Shown in pieces: positions 39,630 to 48,010 of a stretch of 54,189 bases of DNA. Position 1 is the first letter of the stretch; every line of letters starts with the position of its first letter. Below the pieces are notes generated by a model that saw only the letters and a list, made by a program, of their open reading frames with translations, did not search any database and was not told the origin of the DNA. The DNA is from Anaerolineaceae bacterium UBA2260 (GTDB lineage Bacteria; Chloroflexota; Anaerolineae; Anaerolineales; Anaerolineaceae). The stretch is taken from assembly GCA_002347485.1 (NCBI GenBank), contig DDXM01000050.1:1-54189 (forward strand). The letters run 5' to 3'. A program made the translations under genes and the position numbers.

Positions 39630-41386
39630 TGTTCAGACATTCGATCAAATGGCGATTTATTGTTCCTTTTGTAGTCATCATTGTCCTGTCGACCACACTC
39701 TTATCCATTTTTCTTTCAAACCGATATACAAATGCCTATTATGAGGATACTCGTTCATTTTTAGTTTCAAATGCAGAATTATTAGCCGCTGAGATTTCAG
39801 AAAACCCGAGTATATTGGTCCATGAGGGAGGCTTACAACGCATCTCGCTTCGGTATGCCGACAATCTTTCTGTGAGGGTGACGATCATTGCCGTGGATGG
39901 GAAGGTGCTGGCAGAATCAGAGGTAAATCCTGACTCGATGGTCAACCACCTTAACCGACCTGAAGTACAGCAGGTCGTAAATGGTGAAGAGGGATATAAC
40001 ATCCGCTATAGTTCAACTCTAAAAATGCAGATGATGTACGTCGCGGTCGGCCTGCGGAATGGGAATCAGGTGGAGGCAATCATTCGCCTCGCCAGACCTT
40101 TATCTGAGGTTGAACCGCGTGTGAAAGAGATTCAACGCACATTAATTTTTGGCGGCATCGCCGCGTTATTGGCGGCTTTTATTGCCACTTTCCTTGCGGC
40201 CAACAAAACGACTCAACCGTTGGTGAAATTAACCAAATCTGCCAAAGCGATTGCGGATGGTGATTTTTCATATGTACCTGAAGAAGGTCTGGATAATGAA
40301 ATCAATGACCTGACACGGGCATTCGCTCATATGTCCAGGCGCATGCAGGAACAATTGAACATTATTAATGACCAAAAGGAGCAGCTTGAACGGATTGTTG
40401 ACCGATTGATGGATGGTATTATCATCGTCAATCGCGAGGGAAGGATCGATTTGATCAATCAAACCGCCAGATCCATGTTTGCGGTGGTTGATCGGGAGGA
40501 CGAACCGGAAGATTTCATCAAGCGCGTACAAAACTACCAGCTGGTTGAATTGTGGCAGAAAACGCTGCGTTCCGGTCGTGACCAGAGCGCTTTCATCGAC
40601 AACCCGGCCCAGGAAAAGCACTTGTTTGGTTTGACTGGCTTTCTCGGATCAGCGCAGGAAGGTTTGGTGCTAATTCTTCTTCAGGACCGCACCAAGCATC
40701 GGCAACTTGAAGAAATGCGCCAGACATTTGTCAGCAATGTGTCGCATGAATTGCGCACACCCCTAACGACCATGAAGGTCCTCACTGAAACACTTCAGCA
40801 ATGCATCGTTTCTGACCCGCAAAATGCGGAAAGATTTCTTGACATGATGGATGTGGAAATTGACAAGCTCACCCAAATGGTATTGGAATTGCTCGAGTTA
40901 TCGCGCATCGAATCCGGGCGCGTGGAAATGCGGAAAACCAGCGTCAATGTGATGGATCTGCTTGTAAAGCCCGTTGAAAGGATGCGCTTGCAGGCGGAAC
41001 GCTCAAAACTCGAACTAATGGTCGAGGATCCAGGTGGATTACCACCTGTGATGGCCGACCCTGACCGCATGGAACAGGTGCTGCTTAATCTCATCCATAA
41101 TGCCATCAAGCACACGCCACCAGGTGGAAAGATCATTCTGACAGCAGAGCGGTTGGAGCAGGAAATAATTATCAAGGTATCGGATACGGGTGAAGGTATA
41201 GCAAAAAAGGATGTCCCGCGCATCTTCGAACGATTCTACAAGACAGACCAGGCAAGAGCCAGCGGTGGCACCGGTTTAGGATTGGCAATTGCCAAGCATA
41301 TCGTGGAAGCGCATAAGGGGCGTATTTGGGTGGAGAGTGTGGCAGGGCAGGGAGCCACTTTCTATATTGCATTGCCATTGAGATGA
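39626..41386 (+). CDS. phoR: PhoR-like membrane sensor histidine kinase
   Basis: 586 aa. TM1 (about residues 10-31), an extracytoplasmic region (32-172), TM2 (173-191), a HAMP linker (about 190-245), a PAS-like segment (255-355, LMDGIIIVNREGRIDLINQT), and HisKA with FVSNVSHELRTPLTTMKVL (His 374). The ATPase domain has LLNLIHNAIKHTPPGG, VSDTGEGI, IFERFYKTD and GGTGLGLAIAKHIVEAHKG. All catalytic boxes are intact. The gene ends six bases before the Pho-box array. Phosphate limitation is probably sensed through the PstSCAB-PhoU complex as in model bacteria. Confidence 0.92.
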   Translation: MMFRHSIKWRFIVPFVVIIVLSTTLLSIFLSNRYTNAYYEDTRSFLVSNAELLAAEISENPSILVHEGGLQRISLRYADNLSVRVTIIAVDGKVLAESEVNPDSMVNHLNRPEVQQVVNGEEGYNIRYSSTLKMQMMYVAVGLRNGNQVEAIIRLARPLSEVEPRVKEIQRTLIFGGIAALLAAFIATFLAANKTTQPLVKLTKSAKAIADGDFSYVPEEGLDNEINDLTRAFAHMSRRMQEQLNIINDQKEQLERIVDRLMDGIIIVNREGRIDLINQTARSMFAVVDREDEPEDFIKRVQNYQLVELWQKTLRSGRDQSAFIDNPAQEKHLFGLTGFLGSAQEGLVLILLQDRTKHRQLEEMRQTFVSNVSHELRTPLTTMKVLTETLQQCIVSDPQNAERFLDMMDVEIDKLTQMVLELLELSRIESGRVEMRKTSVNVMDLLVKPVERMRLQAERSKLELMVEDPGGLPPVMADPDRMEQVLLNLIHNAIKHTPPGGKIILTAERLEQEIIIKVSDTGEGIAKKDVPRIFERFYKTDQARASGGTGLGLAIAKHIVEAHKGRIWVESVAGQGATFYIALPLR

Positions 41387-41391
41387 AATTC

Positions 41392-41430
41392 TTAACACAA
41401 CGTTAACAATCCCTTAAACAGCGTTTAACC
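41392..41430 (+). promoter_or_regulatory. Pho box: four TTAAC-type hexamers at 11 bp period
   Basis: TTAACA (41392), TTAACA (41403), TTAAAC (41414) and TTAACC (41425) begin at exactly 11-base steps. This is the direct-repeat arrangement bound by PhoP dimers in Bacillus, and it lies between the kinase gene and pstS. Downstream -10 candidates are TATCCT (41440-41445) and TAGATA. Confidence 0.75.
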
Positions 41431-41478
41431 TCCGGGTGTTATCCTCCTACTAGATAAAAATCTAATAGGAGAAAAAGA

Positions 41479-42540
41479 ATGTCCAAGAAATGGTTTGTGC
41501 TTGTATCAGTAGTTTTTGTCCTCGCGTTCGCGCTGGCTGCCTGTGGACCTGCGGCGACCCCAACATCTGCTCCGGTGGTTGTGCCGACTGCCACCAGCAC
41601 GGTAGTTGTGGAAGCGCCCACTGAAGGAGCATCAGATATGCTGGCGATGTACGCTCCAGACGCGGTGAGCGGCGCGATCGTCACCGCTGGTTCGTCAACC
41701 GTATTTCCGTTGTCCGAACGCATGAAGCAGCGCTTTGAAGAAGAAGGTTTTTCCGGTGAAATCACCATCGACAGCATCGGCTCTGGTGGCGGTTTTGAAC
41801 GCTTTTGCGTGACTGGCGAGATAGATATCGCCAATGCATCACGAGCTATCAAATCCAGTGAAGTAGAATCCTGCAACGCCATTGGCCGAGAGCCATTGGA
41901 AATCCGGATTGGTACAGACGCGCTGGCAGTTGTCGTGAGCAAAGAGAACACCTTTGTAACAGATGTAACTTCGGCTGAATTGGCAATGATCTTTTCATCG
42001 GCTGTGAAGTGGTCAGATGTGCGCGCTGAATGGCCAAATGAAGATATTCTGCGCTTCATCCCCGGCACCGATAGCGGAACATTCGATTACTTCGTCGAAG
42101 CGATCATGGCCCCCGCTTATCCGGACGCTGAAGGTGAGGACAGTGTGGAAAACGGCGAAGCAGCCATACTCGCAGCCAGCAATTTGCAGATGTCGGAAGA
42201 TGACAATGTGCTGGTGCAGGGTGTCGAAGGTTCGCCTTACGCGATCGGATTCTTTGGGTTCGCCTACTATCAGGAGAACAAAGATGCGTTGAATGTTCTC
42301 TCGGTAGATGGAATTACTCCTACCGCGGAGACCGCAGAAGATAACAGTTACCCCATCTCCCGCCCCCTTTTCATGTACACCACAGCCAAAATCCTGCAGG
42401 AAAAGCCTCAGGTGGCGGCCTTCGTTTACTTCTATCTGACGAACGTCAACAACGAGATCCTCGATGTGGGTTACTTCCCTGCTTCAGATGATGCGATGCA
42501 GGCTGCTTTAGATGCCTGGACCGCAGCTGTAACGAAGTAA
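41479..42540 (+). CDS. pstS: Phosphate ABC transporter substrate-binding lipoprotein PstS
   Basis: 353 aa lipoprotein: signal peptide with lipobox FALAACGPA, a Thr/Pro/Val-rich linker (about residues 28-55), then the phosphate-binding fold. The binding signatures are VTAGSSTVFPLSERM, IDSIGSGGGFERFC and IPGTDSGTFDYF, with the TGSS-like and SGGG loops that coordinate phosphate. The start follows AATAGGAGAAAAAGA. It is the first gene of the pst operon, directly behind the Pho box. Confidence 0.95.
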   Translation: MSKKWFVLVSVVFVLAFALAACGPAATPTSAPVVVPTATSTVVVEAPTEGASDMLAMYAPDAVSGAIVTAGSSTVFPLSERMKQRFEEEGFSGEITIDSIGSGGGFERFCVTGEIDIANASRAIKSSEVESCNAIGREPLEIRIGTDALAVVVSKENTFVTDVTSAELAMIFSSAVKWSDVRAEWPNEDILRFIPGTDSGTFDYFVEAIMAPAYPDAEGEDSVENGEAAILAASNLQMSEDDNVLVQGVEGSPYAIGFFGFAYYQENKDALNVLSVDGITPTAETAEDNSYPISRPLFMYTTAKILQEKPQVAAFVYFYLTNVNNEILDVGYFPASDDAMQAALDAWTAAVTK

Positions 42541-42565
42541 TAACTTACGTTTCCCTCCTTCATTA

Positions 42566-42593
42566 TCCTTCCCCCGGTTTTCCGGGGGAAGGA
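42566..42593 (+). other. Strong intercistronic hairpin between pstS and pstC
   Basis: TCCTTCCCCCGG pairs perfectly with CCGGGGGAAGGA around a TTTT loop. No T run follows, so it is more likely an RNA-stabilising or pausing element than a full terminator. Such hairpins can raise the level of the binding protein over the membrane subunits. Confidence 0.6.
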
Positions 42594-42613
42594 ATTCCCT
42601 TGGAAGGATAAAA

Positions 42614-43567
42614 ATGTTCGAACAAACAGTTTCTACTGAAAATAACAATGGCTTTCCAAAAAAAATTGATGGTTTAAAGAAAAAGCGTCGTTGGTCAGAA
42701 TTTATCATACAGATGTCATTGTTTCTGGCTGGTTTTTTTTCAATTTTTACTACGCTGGGTATTGTCTACACCTTAGGCAAGGAAGCCCTGTTGTTCTTTA
42801 AACGTCCAGAGGTTGATCTGATCGAGTTTCTGACCGGCACGCAGTGGCAACCGCATATCGCTGAGTTTGGCATCCTCCCGCTGGCTTCCGCGACATTGTT
42901 AACCACAGCGATCGCGATGTTGATCGCGATTCCATTGGGATTGACGGTTGCCATTTTTCTTTCTGAGTATGCCACACTGAAAATGCGCAACACATTAAAA
43001 CCGATCCTGGAGCTTTTGGCTGGTATTCCCACAATTGTGTATGGATATTTTGCCCTCACTTTTGTGACGCCAATCCTGCGCGATATCTTTGGAAAGGACG
43101 TGGTGAACATCTACAACACGAGTTCCGCTGGATTGGTGATGGGGATTCTCATTCTCCCGTTGATAGCATCAGTTAGTGAGGATGCGCTGACGGCTGTACC
43201 AAGGTCCTTGAGGGAAGCAGCTTATGGCTTAGGCGCGACGAAGAACGAAGTTGTTTTCAAGGTGGTGTTACCCGCCGCGTTATCGGGGATCAGCGCGGCG
43301 GTCATCCTGGGTATTTCGCGGGCCATCGGGGAAACCATGATCGTAGCGGTCGCTGCCGGGGCAGGACCGAACTTGACCCTCAATCCTTTCAAGGGGGCTG
43401 AAACGATGACCGGTCATATTGTGCGCATTTCCAGCGGCGATCTCAGTTACGATTCGATCGATTATGACAGCATATTTGCCATTGGTTTAGTGTTATTTCT
43501 TTCGACTTTAATCTTGAATATTATCAGTCAATGGATTGTAAGGCGATTTCGTGAGGTGTACGAATGA
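42614..43567 (+). CDS. pstC: Phosphate ABC transporter permease PstC
   Basis: 317 aa, about six membrane helices. The binding-protein-dependent permease signature is EDALTAVPRSLREAAYGLGATKNEVVFKVVLPAALSGISAAVILGISRAIGETM (the EAA loop), preceded by LELLAGIPTIVYGYFAL. The N-terminal 30 residues are charged and cytoplasmic. The ATG follows GGAAGGATAAAA, and the gene overlaps pstA by 4 bases. Confidence 0.95.
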   Translation: MFEQTVSTENNNGFPKKIDGLKKKRRWSEFIIQMSLFLAGFFSIFTTLGIVYTLGKEALLFFKRPEVDLIEFLTGTQWQPHIAEFGILPLASATLLTTAIAMLIAIPLGLTVAIFLSEYATLKMRNTLKPILELLAGIPTIVYGYFALTFVTPILRDIFGKDVVNIYNTSSAGLVMGILILPLIASVSEDALTAVPRSLREAAYGLGATKNEVVFKVVLPAALSGISAAVILGISRAIGETMIVAVAAGAGPNLTLNPFKGAETMTGHIVRISSGDLSYDSIDYDSIFAIGLVLFLSTLILNIISQWIVRRFREVYE

Positions 43568-44820
43568 AATTTAACTCTATTGATCCAAAAAACTCATTCG
43601 CAGACAATCTCTCAGCGCGTACTCGCTCAGGGAAAACATGGCAGCTAATGTTTTTGCTGGCGACGATCGTTGCAATCATCACTCTCACACTGTTGATGAT
43701 CAACATCATCAATAGTGTCTTTGGGTATGCCATTATAGACAGCAAAGTTGACCCGGCAACCCTGGCAGTGGACGGAATCTCGATCGAGGAACAATCCAAA
43801 GAACAATTGGTTGAATTATTGCGCGCCAATTTATCCAAAGGAGCGTTCAATAAAATGGAAAATGAAAAATCTTTTACTGACCGTTCCTGGAGTGAGGTTC
43901 TTTCAGTGGTTGAAGAACGATTGCTAAAATTCGATGTGCTCAAAACCTGGAATTTATGGGATTCCTTATTCAAGAGAACTGATGTGACGCAAGAGTATAC
44001 CGCGATCTTGGAGGAAAATCCAAACGCCCAACTGAAATTCATTTCCTGGTTAACCTGGGAGCGCGTTGTGAGACCCCAATCCAGTGAACCACTGACCGCG
44101 GGCATCAGAACGGCGATATTGGGTTCCCTGTGGACGATCGTCATCACGATCATTTTTGCGTTCCCCATTGGAGTGGGGGCTGCTGTTTACCTCGAGGAAT
44201 ACGCGGGTAAAAATTGGGTCAACCGCGTAATTCAAACCAACATCAATAATCTGGCAGGTGTGCCATCGATCATCTACGGCATTCTCGGTTTGGCGATCTT
44301 TGTGCGCACTTTGGAACCATTAACAAGCGGTTCTTTATTAGGTTTTGTCGACCCCACAACCGCCAATGGGCGAACGGTACTTTCAGCGGGTTTAACGCTT
44401 GGGCTGCTTGTTTTACCGCTGATTATCATTAATTCACAAGAAGCGATCCGCTCCGTGCCACAGTCGCTGCGGCACGCTGGATACGGATTAGGCGCGACCA
44501 AATGGCAGATCACCTGGGCACACGTGCTGCCCAACGCCCTGCCAGGGATACTTACCGGAACCATTCTGGCTATTTCCAGGGCAATTGGGGAAACTGCTCC
44601 GCTAGTCGTGGTTGGTGCATCGACAGCGATTTCTTTTGATCCAACTTCGCCTTTTTCTAAATTTACGACACTACCAATCCAAATCTATCAGTGGACGGCG
44701 AGGCCGCAACCTGAATGGCAGCATCTCGCGGGTGCTGCAATTTTGGTTTTGCTGGTATTATTATTAAGCTTAAACGCAGCCGCGATCATAGCGCGCAACA
44801 AGCTTTCGCGCAAGTTCTAG
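43564..44820 (+). CDS. pstA: Phosphate ABC transporter permease PstA with extended extracytoplasmic segment
   Basis: 418 aa, longer than the usual roughly 280-300 aa. The first membrane helix (about residues 28-52) is followed by a 120-residue soluble stretch (about 55-175, ISIEEQSKEQLVELLRANLSKGAFNKMENEKSF) before the permease core. The core has the six-helix pattern and the EAA loop SQEAIRSVPQSLRHAGYGLGATKWQITWAHVLPNALPGILTGTILAISRAIGETAP, plus VPSIIYGILGLAIF. The extra segment is probably extracytoplasmic and might contact PstS. Coupled to pstC by ATGA. Confidence 0.92.
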   Translation: MKFNSIDPKNSFADNLSARTRSGKTWQLMFLLATIVAIITLTLLMINIINSVFGYAIIDSKVDPATLAVDGISIEEQSKEQLVELLRANLSKGAFNKMENEKSFTDRSWSEVLSVVEERLLKFDVLKTWNLWDSLFKRTDVTQEYTAILEENPNAQLKFISWLTWERVVRPQSSEPLTAGIRTAILGSLWTIVITIIFAFPIGVGAAVYLEEYAGKNWVNRVIQTNINNLAGVPSIIYGILGLAIFVRTLEPLTSGSLLGFVDPTTANGRTVLSAGLTLGLLVLPLIIINSQEAIRSVPQSLRHAGYGLGATKWQITWAHVLPNALPGILTGTILAISRAIGETAPLVVVGASTAISFDPTSPFSKFTTLPIQIYQWTARPQPEWQHLAGAAILVLLVLLLSLNAAAIIARNKLSRKF

Positions 44821-44835
44821 TTCTTGGAGAATTGC

Positions 44836-45612
44836 ATGTTTGAGAATGACACTATCATTGAAACCCGGCATCTTAACATCTACTACGGTGATTTCAAAGC
44901 CGTAACGGATGTGGAATTAAAAATCCCTGCTAAAAGGATCACCGCCATCATTGGTCCGTCTGGTTGCGGAAAATCAACCCTGTTACGTGCCTTTAATCGC
45001 ATGAATGAATTAATCCCCGGCTCACACATCGATGGAGAGATTATCTTTGAAGGGAAGAACCTTTATGATCGCGATGTGGACCCGGTTGAAGTACGTTATC
45101 GCATTGGTATGGTCTTCCAGCGACCCAACCCCTTTCCCAAGTCGATCTACGAGAATGTCGCCTGGGCTGCCAGGATCCACGGTTACAAAGGCAGCCTGGA
45201 TGAACTGGTGGAAAGCACCTTAAAAAAGGCAGCGCTGTGGGATGAAGTTAAGGATATACTTAAACAGTCAGCATTGTCACTGTCTGGTGGGCAGCAGCAA
45301 CGCTTGTGTGTGGCACGTGCGCTGGCGATTCAACCGGAGGTGATTCTGATGGACGAGCCGGCTTCTGCGTTAGACCCGATTGCCACTTTGAAGATCGAAG
45401 AGCTAATGCAGAGCCTGAAAGAGAACTACACGATCGTGATCGTCACGCATAACATGCAACAGGCAGCGCGAGCTTCAGATTACACTGCGATGATGATGTT
45501 AACGGACGGTACCCGCTCTGGAACAGTGATCGAATTTGATGAAACGAACAAGATATTTACACGTCCGAGAGACAAGCGCACCGAGGATTACGTCACCGGA
45601 AGATTTGGATAA
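44836..45612 (+). CDS. pstB: Phosphate ABC transporter ATPase PstB
   Basis: 258 aa. Walker A GPSGCGKSTLLRAFNRMNEL, the Q loop FQRPNPFPKSIYENVAW, signature LSGGQQQRLCVARALA, Walker B VILMDEPASALDP and the switch His in VTHNMQQAARASD. The PNPFPKSIYENV segment is typical of PstB. The start is ATG 44836 behind GGAG; the TTG at 44824 is not needed. Confidence 0.96.
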   Translation: MFENDTIIETRHLNIYYGDFKAVTDVELKIPAKRITAIIGPSGCGKSTLLRAFNRMNELIPGSHIDGEIIFEGKNLYDRDVDPVEVRYRIGMVFQRPNPFPKSIYENVAWAARIHGYKGSLDELVESTLKKAALWDEVKDILKQSALSLSGGQQQRLCVARALAIQPEVILMDEPASALDPIATLKIEELMQSLKENYTIVIVTHNMQQAARASDYTAMMMLTDGTRSGTVIEFDETNKIFTRPRDKRTEDYVTGRFG

Positions 45613-45639
45613 AATCAAGGTCAATAAAGCGAGGTTTGT

Positions 45640-46302
45640 ATGAGGGCGACATTTGAAGCTGAATTGAATTTCCTCAAAGACGAATTGTTGTTGTTGGGCA
45701 ATCTGGTGGAACAGCAGATTATTGATTCGGTGGACGCTTTCAAAAAACGGGATGCGAATGCGTCAAGAGCGGTGATCGAGAAGGATCTGAAGGTTAACAC
45801 CAAACGCTTCGCTATTGAGGAACAAGTTTTGATCACGATCGCGACCCAGCAACCGATGGCGCATGACCTCAGGTTACTCGCGTCGATACTGGAAATTGCC
45901 GGTGAACTGGAACGTATCGGTGATTATGCCAAAGGGATCGGTACGATCAATATTCGCATGGGCGAACAGGAGTTGATCGTACCTCTGATCAAGATTCCAG
46001 TGATGGCTGAAAAATGCGCCAGAATGTTGCGTGAAGCGATTAACGCGTTTGTAAATGAAGACCTGGATAGAGCAAAATTGATTCCTTTGGAGGATGATGA
46101 GGTGGATAAACTGTACAACGAGGTTTACCACACGCTTTTAAAGCTGGTCGTCAAAGACGAAAACAGCATTGAGCGGATCAGTTGGATCCTGTGGGTGGCG
46201 CATAACCTGGAACGGGTCGCGGATCGGGTCACGAATATTTGTGAGCGCACGATATTCACCGTGACCGGGGAATTAAAAGAAATCCGTTCTTCCGATCAAT
46301 GA
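45640..46302 (+). CDS. phoU: Phosphate regulon modulator PhoU
   Basis: 220 aa all-helical protein of two three-helix repeats. Metal-cluster motifs appear in each half: ELERIGDYAKGI (about residues 90-101) and NLERVADRVTNICERTIF (about 190-207), both with the E-R-I/V-x-D pattern. It links PstSCAB to the PhoR-like kinase and represses it when phosphate is plentiful. It is the last gene of the pst operon and is followed by a hairpin terminator. Confidence 0.95.
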   Translation: MRATFEAELNFLKDELLLLGNLVEQQIIDSVDAFKKRDANASRAVIEKDLKVNTKRFAIEEQVLITIATQQPMAHDLRLLASILEIAGELERIGDYAKGIGTINIRMGEQELIVPLIKIPVMAEKCARMLREAINAFVNEDLDRAKLIPLEDDEVDKLYNEVYHTLLKLVVKDENSIERISWILWVAHNLERVADRVTNICERTIFTVTGELKEIRSSDQ

Positions 46303-46314
46303 ACAGTCACTGAC

Positions 46315-46701
46315 CTATAAAAAATGAATGGCACAATCTGCGCCATTCATTTTGGATCCAACAAACCCACATAGAAATGAAGATATTATTCTGTTGCTTC
46401 CTGGAAACGCGTCCATTTCTTCCACTATCACCACGAGGATAAGCGAAATAATAGGCGCAAGCGCGAAGAGCGAGAACCTGCCGAGCTCTTGGGCAGTAAC
46501 AAAAGCCAAAGGAAGACCAACGATCAATTCTGTAAGTCCTGACACCAATCTAAGCACGTGCTGGCATTCGCACGGTTTTACCAGGATGCCCGCTGTGACG
46601 AAACCCCATCCGAGCATGGCCACCCAATGTAGAATCTGTGTGAGTACGAAAATATCTGAATCCACAGTGATGATCTGGCTGGTGCTCGACACCCTGTTCA
46701 T
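46315..46701 (-). CDS. Putative small membrane protein (doubtful)
   Basis: 128 aa, family not recognised. It has three hydrophobic stretches (ILHWVAMLGWGFVTAGILV, LTELIVGLPLAFVTA, LFALAPIISLILVVIV), so it could be a real small membrane protein. The start has no clear ribosome binding site, and its last 12 codons coincide with the terminator hairpin after phoU, which suggests the C-terminus is not under selection. An overlapping plus-strand frame (46328-46717) is no better. The surrounding region looks decayed. Confidence 0.35.
   Translation of the reverse strand: MNRVSSTSQIITVDSDIFVLTQILHWVAMLGWGFVTAGILVKPCECQHVLRLVSGLTELIVGLPLAFVTAQELGRFSLFALAPIISLILVVIVEEMDAFPGSNRIISSFLCGFVGSKMNGADCAIHFL
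46321..46353. terminator. Terminator hairpin after phoU
   Basis: AAAATGAATGGC (46321-46332) pairs perfectly with GCCATTCATTTT (46342-46353) over a 9-base loop. The plus strand ends in TTTT; the minus strand ends in a longer T run (TTTTTTATAG). Confidence 0.7.
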
Positions 46702-46733
46702 CCAACAAACAATGTAGGTAATTCCTGTGGGTA

Positions 46734-47089
46734 ATGCGAGAAGCGTGCGGCTCCAGGAAATTCCTTGAATCCAATCGGATTCTTTCCTCGGAAATTAGTA
46801 AATTTGTTGTGAGTCGGATCCAATTTGTCAGTGAGACCCTCGAATCCATGCCGTTTCATCCGATCGCGGTCAGGTTGGCGCGTCTGTTGGTGGGTACCGC
46901 AGATGAAGAGGGGAAGACCTCGATCGAGCGCAACCTTACGCTAGATGAAATAGCAACCCGGATCGGCAGCACCCGTGAGATGGTATGCAGGTTGCTCTAC
47001 AAGTTTTCTGAGAAGGGTTGATCAAGATCACGCACACGGAATTCTCGATTACAGATGGGAAAAACCTGCTTAAGAGGGCGCAAAAATAA
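46734..47089 (+). pseudogene. Decayed CRP/FNR-family regulator (C-terminal remnant with frameshift)
   Basis: The readable part matches the end of CRP-family proteins: the dimer helix (FLESNRILSSEISKFVVSRIQFVSETLE) and the HTH (RLARLLVGTADEEG, LTLDEIATRIGSTREMVCRLLYKFSEKG). The cyclic-nucleotide-binding domain is missing: an in-frame stop stands just upstream (46719-46721) and nothing similar precedes it. At 47016-47021 the frame meets TGA, but adding one T after GGT gives GLIKITHTEFSITDGKNLLKRAQK and a stop at 47089, the normal CRP C-terminus. The gene is therefore both truncated at the N-terminus and frameshifted by one lost base. Confidence 0.75.
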
Positions 47090-47091
47090 GG

Positions 47092-47967
47092 TTATACGTG
47101 GCGATCGATGGAAGAGGTGAGATGGGCGCCAAACAGCACGATCCAACTGATGAAATAAATCCAGGCAAGGAGCGCAATCATCTTTCCCAGTGATCCATAG
47201 ACGATCTCGTACCTGGCGAGCCCGCTCGAAAGGTACGCGTTGAAGATTGTGGTGATGATCTGCCACAAGAAGGTCACTACCACGGCACCGGTTAACGCTC
47301 CCATCTTGTTGACTTTGATCTGCGGAACCCAGTAGTACAACGCAAAGAGTACAAAAACCTTGATCAAAACCGGAATCACCTGAGTGTAAAAATAGGACAC
47401 TAGAAACTTGCTGATGAGGCTATAGTCGAGATTTATCCCCAGGCTTCCCAACAGGTTTTTGAATGTCAAAGCAAACGAGGATAGGATCAACACCAGCGCC
47501 AGGGCAGCGATGATCGCCAGTGACCACAATCTCATGCGGATAAAACTGTGAGGCGCAGCCGCCGGCCAGGCCGCGTTGATGTTGCGGATGATGACCGAAA
47601 ATACAGATGTCGATGCCCAAATCAACCCCAGGACGGAAAGAGCTGATACCGCACCGCGCAATTTAAATACCTGCTGAATGTTGCTGATGATAAAATCCTG
47701 CGAAACTGGAATGATCGTCGGCAGGAATTTGATCAGTTCATTTTCAACCGTTGCCTGATCGACAAAGAATGACCCGACCGCCACAAAACTCAAAACCAGA
47801 GGGAACATGGAAAAGAGCGTATAATACGAAATTCCCGCCGCTGCTTCAGACCCTCTGGCCAGTTTGAAGGTAAGAAACGCCCCGCGCAACACCCTGGAAA
47901 GCAGGGTAAAGAAGCGTTTGAGAGCCACTCGCGAACGAGTATAAAAGGTGGAAAGATCGGATTTCAT
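47092..47967 (-). CDS. YihY/UPF0761-family membrane protein
   Basis: 291 aa, about six membrane helices. The family signature is AAAGISYYTLFSMFPLVLSFVAVGSFF near the N-terminus; later come SVIIRNINAAW, LFALYYWVPQIKVNKMGALTGAVVVTFLWQI and YIFYISWIVLFGAHLTSS-like text. Once called RNase BN, the family is now regarded as membrane proteins of unknown function. A TAAAAT box lies 10 bases before the ATG with no ribosome binding site, so the leader is probably only a few bases. Confidence 0.88.
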   Translation of the reverse strand: MKSDLSTFYTRSRVALKRFFTLLSRVLRGAFLTFKLARGSEAAAGISYYTLFSMFPLVLSFVAVGSFFVDQATVENELIKFLPTIIPVSQDFIISNIQQVFKLRGAVSALSVLGLIWASTSVFSVIIRNINAAWPAAAPHSFIRMRLWSLAIIAALALVLILSSFALTFKNLLGSLGINLDYSLISKFLVSYFYTQVIPVLIKVFVLFALYYWVPQIKVNKMGALTGAVVVTFLWQIITTIFNAYLSSGLARYEIVYGSLGKMIALLAWIYFISWIVLFGAHLTSSIDRHV

Positions 47968-47977
47968 ACTTGTATAG

Positions 47978-47983
47978 ATTTTA
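47978..47983 (-). promoter_or_regulatory. -10 box close to the YihY-family start
   Basis: Minus strand TAAAAT followed by ten bases and ATG. The predicted 5' leader is three or four bases. The hexamer is weaker than at the other leaderless candidates. Confidence 0.3.
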
Positions 47984-48010
47984 CCCTTATTCTTTGCTCA
48001 TTCCTGACAC

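Noticed and set aside
46328..46717. 129 aa plus-strand frame after phoU
   Set aside because: It starts inside the terminator hairpin, has no hydrophobic or catalytic pattern and overlaps the somewhat more plausible membrane frame on the other strand.
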